Part shown: piece by piece, positions 1-7,670 of the stretch
How the letters are laid out: every line of letters begins with the position of its first letter
Position numbering within the stretch: position 1 is the stretch's first letter
Source: Chryseosolibacter sp966080355
GTDB taxonomy: Bacteria > Bacteroidota > Bacteroidia > Cytophagales > Cyclobacteriaceae
Reading direction: 5' to 3'
DNA: 16,092 nt
NCBI GenBank assembly: GCA_966080355.1
Contig: CBHROW010000095.1
Span: 1-16,092 of the forward strand
The notes under the pieces: generated by a model
The model's database searches: none
Told to the model about the DNA's origin: nothing
Seen by the model: only the letters and a program-made list of their open reading frames with translations
Made by a program: the position numbers and the translations under genes

Positions 1-2
1 TG

Positions 3-1451
3 GAGCAGCCCCGCCTTGCCCCGGCCCTGGGCCTCTGGACCTGTGTTTCGATTGTTATCGGAGGCATTATCGGCTCCGGAATTTTCATGAAACCAGCAAC
101 GATGGCTTCGCAACTAGGGTCTCCGGAGTTACTGTTGCTGGTTTGGGTGATCGCAGGTGTGATCACGTTGTTTGGTGCCTTGAGTAATGCCGAAGTTGCC
201 GCCATGATCCCCGAGACTGGCGGGCAATTCGTTTTCTTCCAAAAGATGTATGGCGATTTCTTTGCTTTTCTTTACGGATGGTCAGCATTCGCAGTTTTCA
301 ACAACGCGGGCAATGCGTCAATTGCTTATGTGCTCGGCACGTACACGCAATACTTTATCGACTTGCCCAGATTGGATCACGAACTTGAAAAAAGCATCAG
401 CCTCTTTATTCCTTTCATCGGCAGGATCTACCCGATCGAAAATATCGGGGTGAAAGCGGTGACGATCTTTATCGTACTCGGACTTACACTCATCAATTAT
501 CGCAGTACCCGTTCGAGTGGAAAGCTTCAGGTTGTTTTCACAGCTTTGAAAATTCTGGCGATGGTGATCATTGTCGGGAGTCTCGTTTTCTCTTCGCGCG
601 GATCGACCGAAAATCTTTGGAAAGATTCTGCAACCATTTCGCCCGGAGGCTGGAGTTTTGTTGCTGCTCTTGTTGCTGCAATGTCAGGAGCTTTCTGGGG
701 ATATGATGGATGGAACAACATTACGTTTGTGGCAGGTGAGATCGAAAACCCGCAACGAAACATTCCCCGCAGTTTGTTGATTGGACTCCTCGTTTGCATT
801 GCCTCCTACGCCTTGATCACCTTGTCTTACACTTATGTTTTGCCCATCGATGCGGTGGCTTCTTCGTCCATGGTTGCATCGGATGCCGCTGTGGCTGTGA
901 TGGGTGCGATCGGTGGAGGCGTAATTGCCTTGATGGTGATCATTTCCACTTTCGGTACAACAAACGCGAATATCCTGGCAACAGCTCGCGTGAGTTTCGC
1001 CATGGCCCGCGACAAACGGTTTTTCGATTTTGTCGGAAAAGTACACCCGCGATTTCATACGCCCGGCAATGCGTTGCTCATCCAGGGCGTTTGGACATCC
1101 ATGCTGGTGCTTAGCGGATCGTTCGATATGTTAACCGACATGTTGATCTTCGTCAGCTGGTTTTTCTATGGTATGAGCGCGCTTGGAGTTTTTATTTTGA
1201 GAAAGAAAATGCCGGATGCAACACGTCCTTATAAAGTTTGGGGATATCCGGTTGTGCCCGCAATATTTGTAATCGTCACCGCATTTTTCCTGGTGGCAAC
1301 TCTGGTTAACGATGTTCAGGCGTATCAGGCTGGGAAAACGCCAGTGATCAATTCGCTGCTTGGCGTTCTGCTTGCGGCACTGGGAATTCCGCTGTATTGG
1401 TACTTCAAACAAAAACACAATAATCGAGAGCCAATAGTTGATCACCAGTGA
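3..1451 (+). CDS. APC-family amino acid permease (LAT/SteT-like), 5' partial
   Basis: This is an inner-membrane amino acid transporter of the APC superfamily, and its start lies upstream of the window. The frame is open from base 3, and the 28 codons before the first internal ATG at 87 belong to the protein: they encode the conserved TM1 segment ending in GGIIGSGIF, where the broken helix binds the substrate amino and carboxyl groups. An ATG start at 87 would delete this helix, so it is not the true start. Further family marks are PETGGQ after TM2, and FWGYDGWNN...EIENPQRNIPRS around TM6-7, which is typical of the LAT/SteT-type exchangers. About a dozen hydrophobic segments are visible, and the last is followed by a short basic tail. 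Substrate cannot be read from sequence; a neutral amino acid or Ser/Thr exchange is the best guess. The final ~10 codons appear to merge with the intergenic repeat that follows. Confidence 0.9.
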   Translation, partial: EQPRLAPALGLWTCVSIVIGGIIGSGIFMKPATMASQLGSPELLLLVWVIAGVITLFGALSNAEVAAMIPETGGQFVFFQKMYGDFFAFLYGWSAFAVFNNAGNASIAYVLGTYTQYFIDLPRLDHELEKSISLFIPFIGRIYPIENIGVKAVTIFIVLGLTLINYRSTRSSGKLQVVFTALKILAMVIIVGSLVFSSRGSTENLWKDSATISPGGWSFVAALVAAMSGAFWGYDGWNNITFVAGEIENPQRNIPRSLLIGLLVCIASYALITLSYTYVLPIDAVASSSMVASDAAVAVMGAIGGGVIALMVIISTFGTTNANILATARVSFAMARDKRFFDFVGKVHPRFHTPGNALLIQGVWTSMLVLSGSFDMLTDMLIFVSWFFYGMSALGVFILRKKMPDATRPYKVWGYPVVPAIFVIVTAFFLVATLVNDVQAYQAGKTPVINSLLGVLLAALGIPLYWYFKQKHNNREPIVDHQ

Positions 1452-1452
1452 G

Positions 1453-1515
1453 CAATGATCAATAAGGAATAAGGAATATGCAATAAACAATGATCAAAAA
1501 ACAATAAACAATAAG
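1453..1515. repeat. Degenerate short-word repeat (CAATAAA / CAATGATCAA)
   Basis: This AT-rich stretch directly follows the permease stop codon. It is built from variants of a 7-8 base word: AATAAGG twice, AATATG, CAATAAA, then CAATGATC and CAATAAA again. The 10-mer CAATGATCAA occurs exactly at 1453-1462 and 1488-1497. No hairpin with a U-tract was found, so I do not call it a terminator. The words seem to begin inside the permease 3' end (ATAATCGAGAGCCAATAG...GATCACC), as if repeat growth had extended or replaced the C-terminus. Confidence 0.6.
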
Positions 1516-1597
1516 TCGATCATCAGCGTGAATTTTCGGATTGCTAAGATTCAATTGAAAAATTAGTCCCTGGCTGAACTTCCATTAACGAGTCACA

Positions 1598-1662
1598 ATA
1601 TCTAATTTCAAGTTCACACATAGCGCGAAGCCGATGGTGCTGTATCAAATACCTAATCTCAA
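1598..1662. repeat. Two near-identical 14-base words upstream of the NmrA-like gene
   Basis: ATATCTAATTTCAA (1598-1611) and ATACCTAATCTCAA (1649-1662) match at 12 of 14 positions and lie 51 bp apart in the leader of the gene starting at 1677. They could be remnants of another low-complexity word family or paired binding sites. The rest of 1452-1676 shows no gene, and I see no clear TAnnTTTG promoter in it. Confidence 0.35.
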
Positions 1663-1676
1663 ATGCCTATTCCACA

Positions 1677-2555
1677 ATGACTAACTTTCATCGTATTGCA
1701 GTGATCGGAGCAACGGGAACGCTGGGCAAACCTGTAGTGAGAGCGCTCGTGAATGCCGGTTTCTCTGTTACAGCCCTGGTGCGTGATCATCGCAAAGCCA
1801 AGATCGATCTGCCAGAGGTCGTTCAATTTGTAAGTGGCGATCTGTACAATTTTGCCGATGTGCGCAAACTCTTGGAAGGTCAGGATGCGATCTACATCAA
1901 TCTCAATCTCAATCAAGGCGAAAAGAAAAACGATCTTCACACGGAGACTGATGGGCTCAAGATCATACTTGATGAAGCTCATCGCGCCAGGGTGAAGCGA
2001 ATTGCATTTGTCAGCTCGCTGGTAATGAGGTACCAGGGGATGAACGACTTCAACTGGTGGGTGTTCGATCTGAAACGCGAAGCCGTGACCATGATCCAGA
2101 CCTGTCGGATCCCCTACACGATCTTTTATCCGTCAACGTTCATGGAAAATTTCGAAGGTAACTATCGGAGCGGAAAGGCGATCATGCTGGCTGGTAAATC
2201 GAAAGCGAAAATGTGGTACATCGCAGGTGCCGATTTTGGCAAGCAGGTAGCGAAGTCGTTCGAAGTACTACAACAGGAGAATCGAGATTACATCGTGCAG
2301 GGACCGGAAGCATTCACAGCTGATGAAGCTGCCCGTGAATATGTATCTCACTACAAAAAAGAGAAGCTCAAGATCTCTAAAGCCCCGCTGTTCATGCTGC
2401 AGTTTCTTGGGTTGTTCTCTCAGAAGATCAACTATGGTGCTCACATTGTGGAAGCACTGAACAACTACCCTGAAAAATTCGAATCTGAACGCACCTGGAA
2501 AGAACTCGGTAAACCCACGATCAAACTTCAGGAGTTCGCGGCAGGAACAAATTGA
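1677..2555 (+). CDS. NmrA-like / atypical SDR NAD(P)-binding protein
   Basis: This is a 292-residue soluble cytoplasmic protein with an N-terminal Rossmann fold. IAVIGATGTLGKPVVRAL (residues 7-24) is the glycine-rich dinucleotide-binding loop in the GxxGxxG form of atypical short-chain dehydrogenases. LVRDHRK (34-40) follows the second strand and could select NADP. GDLYNFADVRKLLEG (54-68) is the usual next strand-helix, and VKRIAFVSSL (106-115) ends the strand that carries the active-site region. No intact YxxxK catalytic pair is evident, as expected for NmrA/HSCARG-like proteins, which often act as redox sensors or as reductases of unknown substrate. The start at 1677 places the beta-alpha-beta fold five residues in, which is normal. 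The 3' end overlaps menC by 35 bp on the opposite strand. The exact substrate is unknown. Confidence 0.85.
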   Translation: MTNFHRIAVIGATGTLGKPVVRALVNAGFSVTALVRDHRKAKIDLPEVVQFVSGDLYNFADVRKLLEGQDAIYINLNLNQGEKKNDLHTETDGLKIILDEAHRARVKRIAFVSSLVMRYQGMNDFNWWVFDLKREAVTMIQTCRIPYTIFYPSTFMENFEGNYRSGKAIMLAGKSKAKMWYIAGADFGKQVAKSFEVLQQENRDYIVQGPEAFTADEAAREYVSHYKKEKLKISKAPLFMLQFLGLFSQKINYGAHIVEALNNYPEKFESERTWKELGKPTIKLQEFAAGTN

Positions 2556-3630
2556 GATCGGGTTCCGTGATTTGTGAATCCCAGCGTTCTTTCGGGTTGT
2601 GAAATAAAAAACCTTTTTTCACATCCAGGGGCGACTCGAAATTATTTTCATAGATCTTGCCCGTACCCAGGCCTTGCGGAATCGGATTATCATAATTCGC
2701 GCTGAACTGTGCAATGGCATTGAGGCCGATACTTGATTCAAGGGATGACGTAAGCCACCAACCCACCTTACGTTCTTCAGCCAGTCGGATCCATTCTTCG
2801 CAGCCGGCCAGTCCACCATGAAGCATCGGCTTTAAAACGAGATATTGGGGTTTGATACGATCCAGCATACGGGTCTTGTCATCGGCAGTGAACTTTCCGA
2901 TCAGCTCCTCATCTAATGCCACGGGTATGGGCGATTTACGGCAGAGCTCTTCCATGGCATCTTGATTCGGCTTGATGGGCTGCTCGATCGAGTGCACCGT
3001 AAAACGGGCGAGTTGCTCGAGCTTGTACAGCGCGTCATCGAGCTTGAACGCACCATTCGCATCGACCCGGATCGAAACATCTTCCCTAAAATACCTTTTA
3101 CGAATGTATTGAAGTACATCGCACTCCCGATCGAAGTCGAGTCCACCGACTTTAAGTTTGATACAATTGAAGCCTTCGGAAACTTTGATGCTGATCTGTC
3201 CCATCATAAAATCCATATCGCCCATCCAGATGAGACCGTTGATGGGGATTTCTTTACCACGAAGAAAATCGTTGTCAAAGATCAGGCGTTTGCCACCGTT
3301 GCGCAGATCGAGAAGCGCGGTTTCAAATCCGAAAATGATCGAAGGAAGGTGACGCGGGATCAACGAAATGAAATCGACATCGTTTGGATTGGTGTATTGC
3401 CTGCGGTTGAAAGAATCGATCAGATCGACCAGCATTTGCTCGTAGTCCGGCAACGCATCAACACTCAGGCCAGGCAACGGTCCGCATTCCCCGATTCCGA
3501 ACACGGTCGGCTCTGCCTCATCCCGGATACGAATAAACCAGGAGGTCTTATTTCGCATCAGCCCGCGAGACGTTCTCGCCTTGAAGTTGAATTCGAAAAC
3601 ACGGATGAAGTAGCTTGCTTGTAAAGCCAT
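2521..3630 (-). CDS. menC: o-Succinylbenzoate synthase (MenC), enolase superfamily
   Basis: This is a 369-residue cytoplasmic enzyme that dehydrates SHCHC to o-succinylbenzoate in menaquinone synthesis; menaquinone is the usual respiratory quinone of Bacteroidota. The N-terminal capping domain contains GIGECGPLPGLS (45-56). The barrel carries the enolase-superfamily active site: the KLK pair (K158, K160), metal ligands in RVDANGAF (D190), SIEQP (E216) and LDEE (D240), and the second catalytic lysine in LKPML (K267). The ligand spacing fits the MenC/dipeptide-epimerase group. The family is promiscuous, so N-acylamino acid racemase or epimerase activity is an alternative, but the N-terminal region and the genome type favour MenC. 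The gene stands apart from other men genes here, diverging from queA across a 173-bp spacer, and its last 35 bp overlap the end of the convergent NmrA-like gene. Confidence 0.85.
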   Translation of the reverse strand: MALQASYFIRVFEFNFKARTSRGLMRNKTSWFIRIRDEAEPTVFGIGECGPLPGLSVDALPDYEQMLVDLIDSFNRRQYTNPNDVDFISLIPRHLPSIIFGFETALLDLRNGGKRLIFDNDFLRGKEIPINGLIWMGDMDFMMGQISIKVSEGFNCIKLKVGGLDFDRECDVLQYIRKRYFREDVSIRVDANGAFKLDDALYKLEQLARFTVHSIEQPIKPNQDAMEELCRKSPIPVALDEELIGKFTADDKTRMLDRIKPQYLVLKPMLHGGLAGCEEWIRLAEERKVGWWLTSSLESSIGLNAIAQFSANYDNPIPQGLGTGKIYENNFESPLDVKKGFLFHNPKERWDSQITEPDLNLFLPRTPEV

Positions 3631-3650
3631 AGCGTAAAGCTAAAAGCTAA

Positions 3651-3792
3651 AAGCTGAAAGCCGAAAGCCACGACAGCTATATTTTATGGGATCGCTCGCC
3701 TCAGCTGCTGATTAGTCAGGCATTAAAATGGAAAATAAGTTTCAAGCCTGTGCCGCGCAAGCGTTGAGCTTTTAGCTTTCGGCTTTCAGCTT
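3651..3792. repeat. 18-bp perfect inverted repeat spanning the menC-queA divergent spacer
   Basis: AAGCTGAAAGCCGAAAGC at 3651-3668 is the exact reverse complement of 3775-3792. The left arm ends a run of AGCTAAA/AGCTGAA words that starts near 3636, and the right arm is preceded by the complementary GAGCTTTTAGC words. The arms are 106 bp apart and lie 21 bp from the menC start and 11 bp from the queA start, so each would fall in a leader transcript. It could be a pair of copies of a dispersed word repeat in opposite orientation, or a shared regulatory site. Confidence 0.75.
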
Positions 3793-3803
3793 ATTTTTGC
3801 ACC

Positions 3804-5000
3804 ATGAGCATCCGCGTCAGCGACTACAACTATCACCTTCCGCAAGATCGAATCGCGTTGCATCCGTTGAGCGAGCGCGATGAATCGAAACTTCTGGTAT
3901 TCAAAATGGGAAAGATCTTTAATCGCCATTTCACAGATCTGGCAACAGAGCTTCCTCAGGGATCTTTTCTTTTTTTCAACGATACCAAAGTGATCCCTGC
4001 GCGGCTGCATTTCAAAAAAGAAAGCGGAGCCGACATTGAGGTATTTTTATTGCGCCCGCATCAACCCAGTACGGTGCTGGCGGAAGTGATGTCATCGCCC
4101 GAGAGTTGTACCTGGTTTTGCACCATCGGCAACCTTAAGCGCTGGACGGTCGGAACTGTTTTAAAAAAACAGATTCAGGCAAAGGTGATGTTGACAGCAG
4201 AGCTTCTCAATCATGAAACCGGACTTGTAAAATTATCATGGACCAATCGTGTTTCATTTGCCGAGATCGTGACGCTTGCGGGCGCAACGCCTCTTCCACC
4301 CTATCTCAAACGCGAGGCGGAAGAAAGTGACAAAGAACGATATCAAACCATCTATTCACATTACGAAGGGGCGGTTGCCGCTCCAACGGCCGGGCTACAC
4401 TTCACTGACCGGATCTTCCGCGATCTTGAGCAAAAAAAAATCAAGCATGACTTCCTTACGCTCCATGTCAGTGCGGGCACATTTCAACCGATGAAGACGG
4501 AATTTGCTGAAGATCACACCATGCATCATGAACAAGTCGTTGTGACCCGTGAAAATATCGAGAATCTTTTGCAGGAAGATCGTTTCATCATTCCCGTGGG
4601 CACAACAGCAATGCGAACACTCGAGAGTCTTTATTGGTATGGCGTAAAATTAATGTCGGATGAGAGCGCAGCGTTCGTGATCACACAGGAAGAACCCTAT
4701 CAAAGTGAACGCGTGCATGAAGCGCGTGTGGTGTTGCAGCAGGTAGCTGATATCATGGACAAGAAAAAACTCACGCAACTGGTGGGTGAGACATCGATAT
4801 TCATCAGGCCGGGTTATGCATTCAAGGTCTGCAAGGGGCTGATCACAAACTTTCATCAGCCGGGCTCAACGCTTATGCTGTTGGTCGCAGCGTTCATTGG
4901 AGAAAATTGGAAGGAGGTTTACAAAGAAGCGTTGGAACGCGAATATCGGTTTCTCAGCTACGGAGACAGCTCGCTGCTCATTCCGGGTGCTGTGGTCTGA
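3804..5000 (+). CDS. queA: S-adenosylmethionine:tRNA ribosyltransferase-isomerase (QueA)
   Basis: This cytoplasmic enzyme transfers and isomerises the ribosyl group of SAM onto preQ1-modified tRNA, giving epoxyqueuosine in the queuosine pathway. Family motifs appear in order: DYNYHLPQDRIALHP at the N-terminus (7-21), FFNDTKVIPARL (57-68), PLPPYLKR (163-170), YSHYEGAVAAPTAGLHFT (184-201), HVSAGTFQPMK (221-231), GTTAMRTLESL (266-276), ITNFHQPGSTLMLLVAAF (347-364) and YRFLSYGDSSLL (381-392). At 398 residues it is about 40 longer than the E. coli enzyme. Most of the extra length lies around residues 280-325, between the GTT..R.LES motif and the NFH motif. This longer form is one I associate with Bacteroidota. 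The stop codon lies inside the first TGGTCTGA word of the downstream repeat. Confidence 0.95.
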   Translation: MSIRVSDYNYHLPQDRIALHPLSERDESKLLVFKMGKIFNRHFTDLATELPQGSFLFFNDTKVIPARLHFKKESGADIEVFLLRPHQPSTVLAEVMSSPESCTWFCTIGNLKRWTVGTVLKKQIQAKVMLTAELLNHETGLVKLSWTNRVSFAEIVTLAGATPLPPYLKREAEESDKERYQTIYSHYEGAVAAPTAGLHFTDRIFRDLEQKKIKHDFLTLHVSAGTFQPMKTEFAEDHTMHHEQVVVTRENIENLLQEDRFIIPVGTTAMRTLESLYWYGVKLMSDESAAFVITQEEPYQSERVHEARVVLQQVADIMDKKKLTQLVGETSIFIRPGYAFKVCKGLITNFHQPGSTLMLLVAAFIGENWKEVYKEALEREYRFLSYGDSSLLIPGAVV

Positions 5001-5119
5001 AGACTTGAAGTGGTCTGACCACTAAAGCTCAGACCTCGGTCAAAAGAGTATTCTTTTTTAGTCGCCAGACCACGCGAATCAGACCACAGAAGTAGTCGTC
5101 AGAGCACGGGAAGTGGTCA
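4993..5119. repeat. TGGTCTGA word repeat between convergent queA and PorE-like genes
   Basis: At least five direct or inverted variants of TGGTCTGA/TCAGACCA fill this gap: 4993-5000 (including the queA stop), 5011-5018, 5029-5035, around 5066-5072, 5079-5086 and near 5113. The segment 5009-5023 (AGTGGTCTGACCACT) is an odd-centred perfect palindrome with 7-bp arms. No coding sequence is present. Confidence 0.65.
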
Positions 5120-5131
5120 GACGACTACTTC
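5089..5131. terminator. Perfect 12-bp stem-loop at the convergent 3' ends
   Basis: GAAGTAGTCGTC (5089-5100) is the exact reverse complement of GACGACTACTTC (5120-5131), with a 19-base loop. The right arm contains the TAG stop of the minus-strand gene (5125-5127), so the hairpin forms at the very end of that mRNA and also downstream of queA. There is no adjoining U-run on either strand, so intrinsic termination is uncertain. It may instead protect the 3' end or simply be part of the word repeat. Confidence 0.45.
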
Positions 5132-7434
5132 AACTCAACTACCTTCACTTCCACCCTTCTGCCTTCTTCTTTGGGTGCTGCCTGCTCTTTAGATGCCCCG
5201 TAGCCTTTGGCAACAATGCGTCTGCGAACGATGCCTTTGTGATTGAGGTAGTCGAGAACGGTGATCGCACGCTTATTAGAAAGCTCGCGATTCAGATCTT
5301 CGGAACCTTCCGCGGAAGCGAAACCGGAAATTTCGACACCAAGATCTGGATGCTTGTTGAGCACCGCAAGGATATTGTCGAGGTCGGTGTTGTACTGAGC
5401 CTTCAATTCGCTCTTTCCCGCATCGAAATAAATTTTAGCTCCCTTGGCCAATGCTGCCGGATCTGCCGTTGACTTTGCTGCAGGCTGTTCTTTTGCCTTC
5501 TTAATTTCCTCAGACACGACCATGGTAGGCAATGAAAAGATAGTTTTCCCACCTACATTTTTCTGCTCGAACTTGCTCTCGTCACTTTCATCGTAATAGT
5601 ACGTCCGGGCTGCTACTTCGATCTTTGAATTCTTCTTTTCATCAAACTCCACAGACTCGATCGGGTCGGTATGATTGAGCAGGCTCACGAGATAGTCGAT
5701 GCCCTCTTTGTCGCCAGCTGCCATCAGGTCGATCATCATATCATACACATCCACGTTGCCGGTTTGTACAAGCTTGGCTTCATGAGTTTTACGAAGGTCG
5801 GCTTTCACATCCTGTTCGGTATCATAAAAAGCGTTCTTCACCTGAACTTCCTGTCCCACAACCACATCAAATTGCTTGATGGTTTTCAGGTTGATCATCT
5901 GATATAGCTCATAAAAGTAGTCCTGGTTGGGAACATTGATATTCAAAGTATATGGGAGGAAGCCTTCAGACTCTATCACCATGTCGTAATTTTTCGCTGG
6001 TGGGAGGATGATCAGGTAGTTACCCGTTGCAGGGTCCGGATCGTAAACGAAATCGAGCTTCTTGTTAGTTTGATTGTCGATAAGGTAGATCTTGGTAGGC
6101 ATCGGCTTGCCGGTTTCTGCATTGAGGATCTTACCCTTGATCATGGTGAGTGGAATGTTCGCGGCATCGGCAGGCATGTTCAGGAAGTAAATATCCTGAG
6201 ATCCCAAGCCCCCTTTGCGATCGGACGAGAAGTATGCCCGCGTTCCGTCAGCGATCAGCGTAAAGTAATTATCATTAGCGGTGGTATTCACCGGGTAACC
6301 CATATTCTCCGGCTCGGTCCACTTTTGTGCGACCAGCTTGCTCATGAAAATATCTCGTCCGCCCATGGTATTGTGTCCTTCTGATGTAAAGAACAAGGTC
6401 TTTTGATCCGGGTGAATGAAGGGTGCGTCTTCGTTTGCTTTTGAGTTGATGGGAGCACCGAGGTTAACCGGGGAACTCCAGGTGCCATTGGCTTGTTGCG
6501 TGGTTCTCCAGATGTCGAGTCCGCCAAGGCCACCGGTGCGATCGCTGGCAAAGTAGATCGTTTTACCATCAGGTGTTATACTCGCGGTAGACTCGAGGAA
6601 CTTCGGAGTGTTAACAGTAGGTGCGATAATGCTTGGCTTAGACCATGTATCACCCGCTCTGTTGATCATGAATAAGCTGCCAGGATCGGTTGCAGTGCCC
6701 ATGAAGATGAGCATCTTTTGACCGTCCGGAGATATACCCGCAGTTCCTACGTTCGATTCAGACGCAATAGGGATCACTTTAGGAGCAGACCACGAACCTG
6801 CCTGATTGTAAGAAATATAGATCTCCTCAATAAACTTATCACCCGAACGGGTTCTTCCGTCATTCGGCCTCAGCGCAGTGAATGCCATGGCACTCTCGTC
6901 AGCTGAAACAACAGGATTATATTCTATGAGCTTAGAGTTAATGACATCACCAAAATTCTGAACGGTGATATTGCGTGGAACCGACATCAAAGCTCCTGCA
7001 GTATGACACATGTCGAGCGCTTTATCGGCTTTAGCGACTGCTGCTTTGTCGGCTTTGCTGAGCTCTTTGAACTTCGTAAACAAGCTGACGGCTTTGGCGA
7101 TATTTTCATCTTTCAGATAAATGTCACCAAAGTCATAATAAAATGTATTTGGAAGATTGGAAGCTTTCTCAGCCGCATATTCCCAGTATTTGACAGCCTT
7201 CAACTGCTCGTTTGTGTCGGCTGATTTTGAATAACAGACCCCCGTTTTATAATAGACCATTGGATCTTTTTCACCTGCCTGAATGGCGTCCTCAAAAAGA
7301 GGAAGCGCCTGTTCGTACGCCTTGATTCCAAAAAACCGCTCGGCTTCGGAAAGAGCTTTCTTGTTTCCCTGGCCAAAAAGTGAAAAGCAGCCGGTTACAA
7401 AAAGTAACATAAGAGAAAAAGTCAGTCTATTCAT
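5125..7434 (-). CDS. PorE-like multidomain envelope protein: TPR, PD40 propeller, CRD-like, OmpA C-domain
   Basis: This 769-residue exported protein probably links the outer membrane or a secretion machine to peptidoglycan. The N-terminal hydrophobic stretch ends in VTGC (residues 13-16), a plausible lipobox with lipidated Cys16; ordinary signal cleavage near SLFGQ is the alternative. Order of parts: TPR-like helices (about 25-145); five PD40-type blades, each with a DG/DE turn and SDR-GG-DIW-type strands (about 172-420); a carboxypeptidase-regulatory-like beta domain starting IKGKILNAETGKP (432-505); a ~140-residue linker; and an OmpA-like peptidoglycan-binding domain (about 662-769) with IYFDAGKSEL, LNRELSNKRA, GYG and GRRVEVKV. 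The TPR, five-bladed propeller, CRD and OmpA order matches PorE of the type IX secretion system, but Bacteroidota carry many paralogues with similar parts. I therefore give no gene symbol. Confidence 0.8.
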   Translation of the reverse strand: MNRLTFSLMLLFVTGCFSLFGQGNKKALSEAERFFGIKAYEQALPLFEDAIQAGEKDPMVYYKTGVCYSKSADTNEQLKAVKYWEYAAEKASNLPNTFYYDFGDIYLKDENIAKAVSLFTKFKELSKADKAAVAKADKALDMCHTAGALMSVPRNITVQNFGDVINSKLIEYNPVVSADESAMAFTALRPNDGRTRSGDKFIEEIYISYNQAGSWSAPKVIPIASESNVGTAGISPDGQKMLIFMGTATDPGSLFMINRAGDTWSKPSIIAPTVNTPKFLESTASITPDGKTIYFASDRTGGLGGLDIWRTTQQANGTWSSPVNLGAPINSKANEDAPFIHPDQKTLFFTSEGHNTMGGRDIFMSKLVAQKWTEPENMGYPVNTTANDNYFTLIADGTRAYFSSDRKGGLGSQDIYFLNMPADAANIPLTMIKGKILNAETGKPMPTKIYLIDNQTNKKLDFVYDPDPATGNYLIILPPAKNYDMVIESEGFLPYTLNINVPNQDYFYELYQMINLKTIKQFDVVVGQEVQVKNAFYDTEQDVKADLRKTHEAKLVQTGNVDVYDMMIDLMAAGDKEGIDYLVSLLNHTDPIESVEFDEKKNSKIEVAARTYYYDESDESKFEQKNVGGKTIFSLPTMVVSEEIKKAKEQPAAKSTADPAALAKGAKIYFDAGKSELKAQYNTDLDNILAVLNKHPDLGVEISGFASAEGSEDLNRELSNKRAITVLDYLNHKGIVRRRIVAKGYGASKEQAAPKEEGRRVEVKVVELK

Positions 7435-7452
7435 GTTTCAACAAAGTTTAAA

Positions 7453-7480
7453 CAAACCTACAAAGATTCTGCCGCTTCAA
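7453..7480 (-). promoter_or_regulatory. Bacteroidota-type promoter for the PorE-like gene
   Basis: On the minus strand TAGGTTTG (7460-7453) fits the Bacteroidota -7 consensus TAnnTTTG, and TTG (7480-7478) lies 17 bases upstream as a -33 element. The predicted transcript would start around 7446, leaving a leader of only about a dozen bases before the ATG at 7434. The match was made by eye and short motifs arise by chance. Confidence 0.45.
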
Positions 7481-7670
7481 CAGTTCGAAAACGCTCATAA
7501 TCTTACAATTAGGGTCATCATCTGTGATAAAATGCCCTAAAAATGACTGTTTTATTAAAATTATTTCATCTGGAATCGAGGCTGTTATACAAAAACAGGT
7601 CAACCGAAACAAGGATGTCATAGGATTTTAACCTAGTTATATCGAATTTTAGGGTGATTAGGCGAATTGT

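Noticed and set aside
87..89. ATG at 87 as the start of the permease
   Set aside because: The upstream codons from base 3 encode the conserved TM1 glycine motif in frame, so the gene is 5' truncated by the window and 87 is an internal Met.
684..1058. Open frames of 60-125 codons antisense or frame-shifted inside the permease
   Set aside because: They lie wholly within a strongly supported gene, have no family motifs, and their composition is what the complementary codons of that gene would give.
1453..1515. CRISPR array or tRNA in the repeat-rich gap
   Set aside because: The repeats are 7-10 bases, degenerate and not separated by regular unique spacers; no cloverleaf pattern is seen.
2962..3624. 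220-codon + strand open frame opposite menC
   Set aside because: The minus frame has the complete enolase-superfamily active site; the + frame has no motif support.
3678..3685. TATATTTT as a -7 promoter element for queA
   Set aside because: The final G of TAnnTTTG is missing and no well-spaced -33 TTG supports it; too weak to list.
7591..7607. CTGTT...AACAG small inverted repeat in the operon leader
   Set aside because: The arms are only 5 bp with a 7-base loop in AT-rich DNA, which is readily expected by chance.
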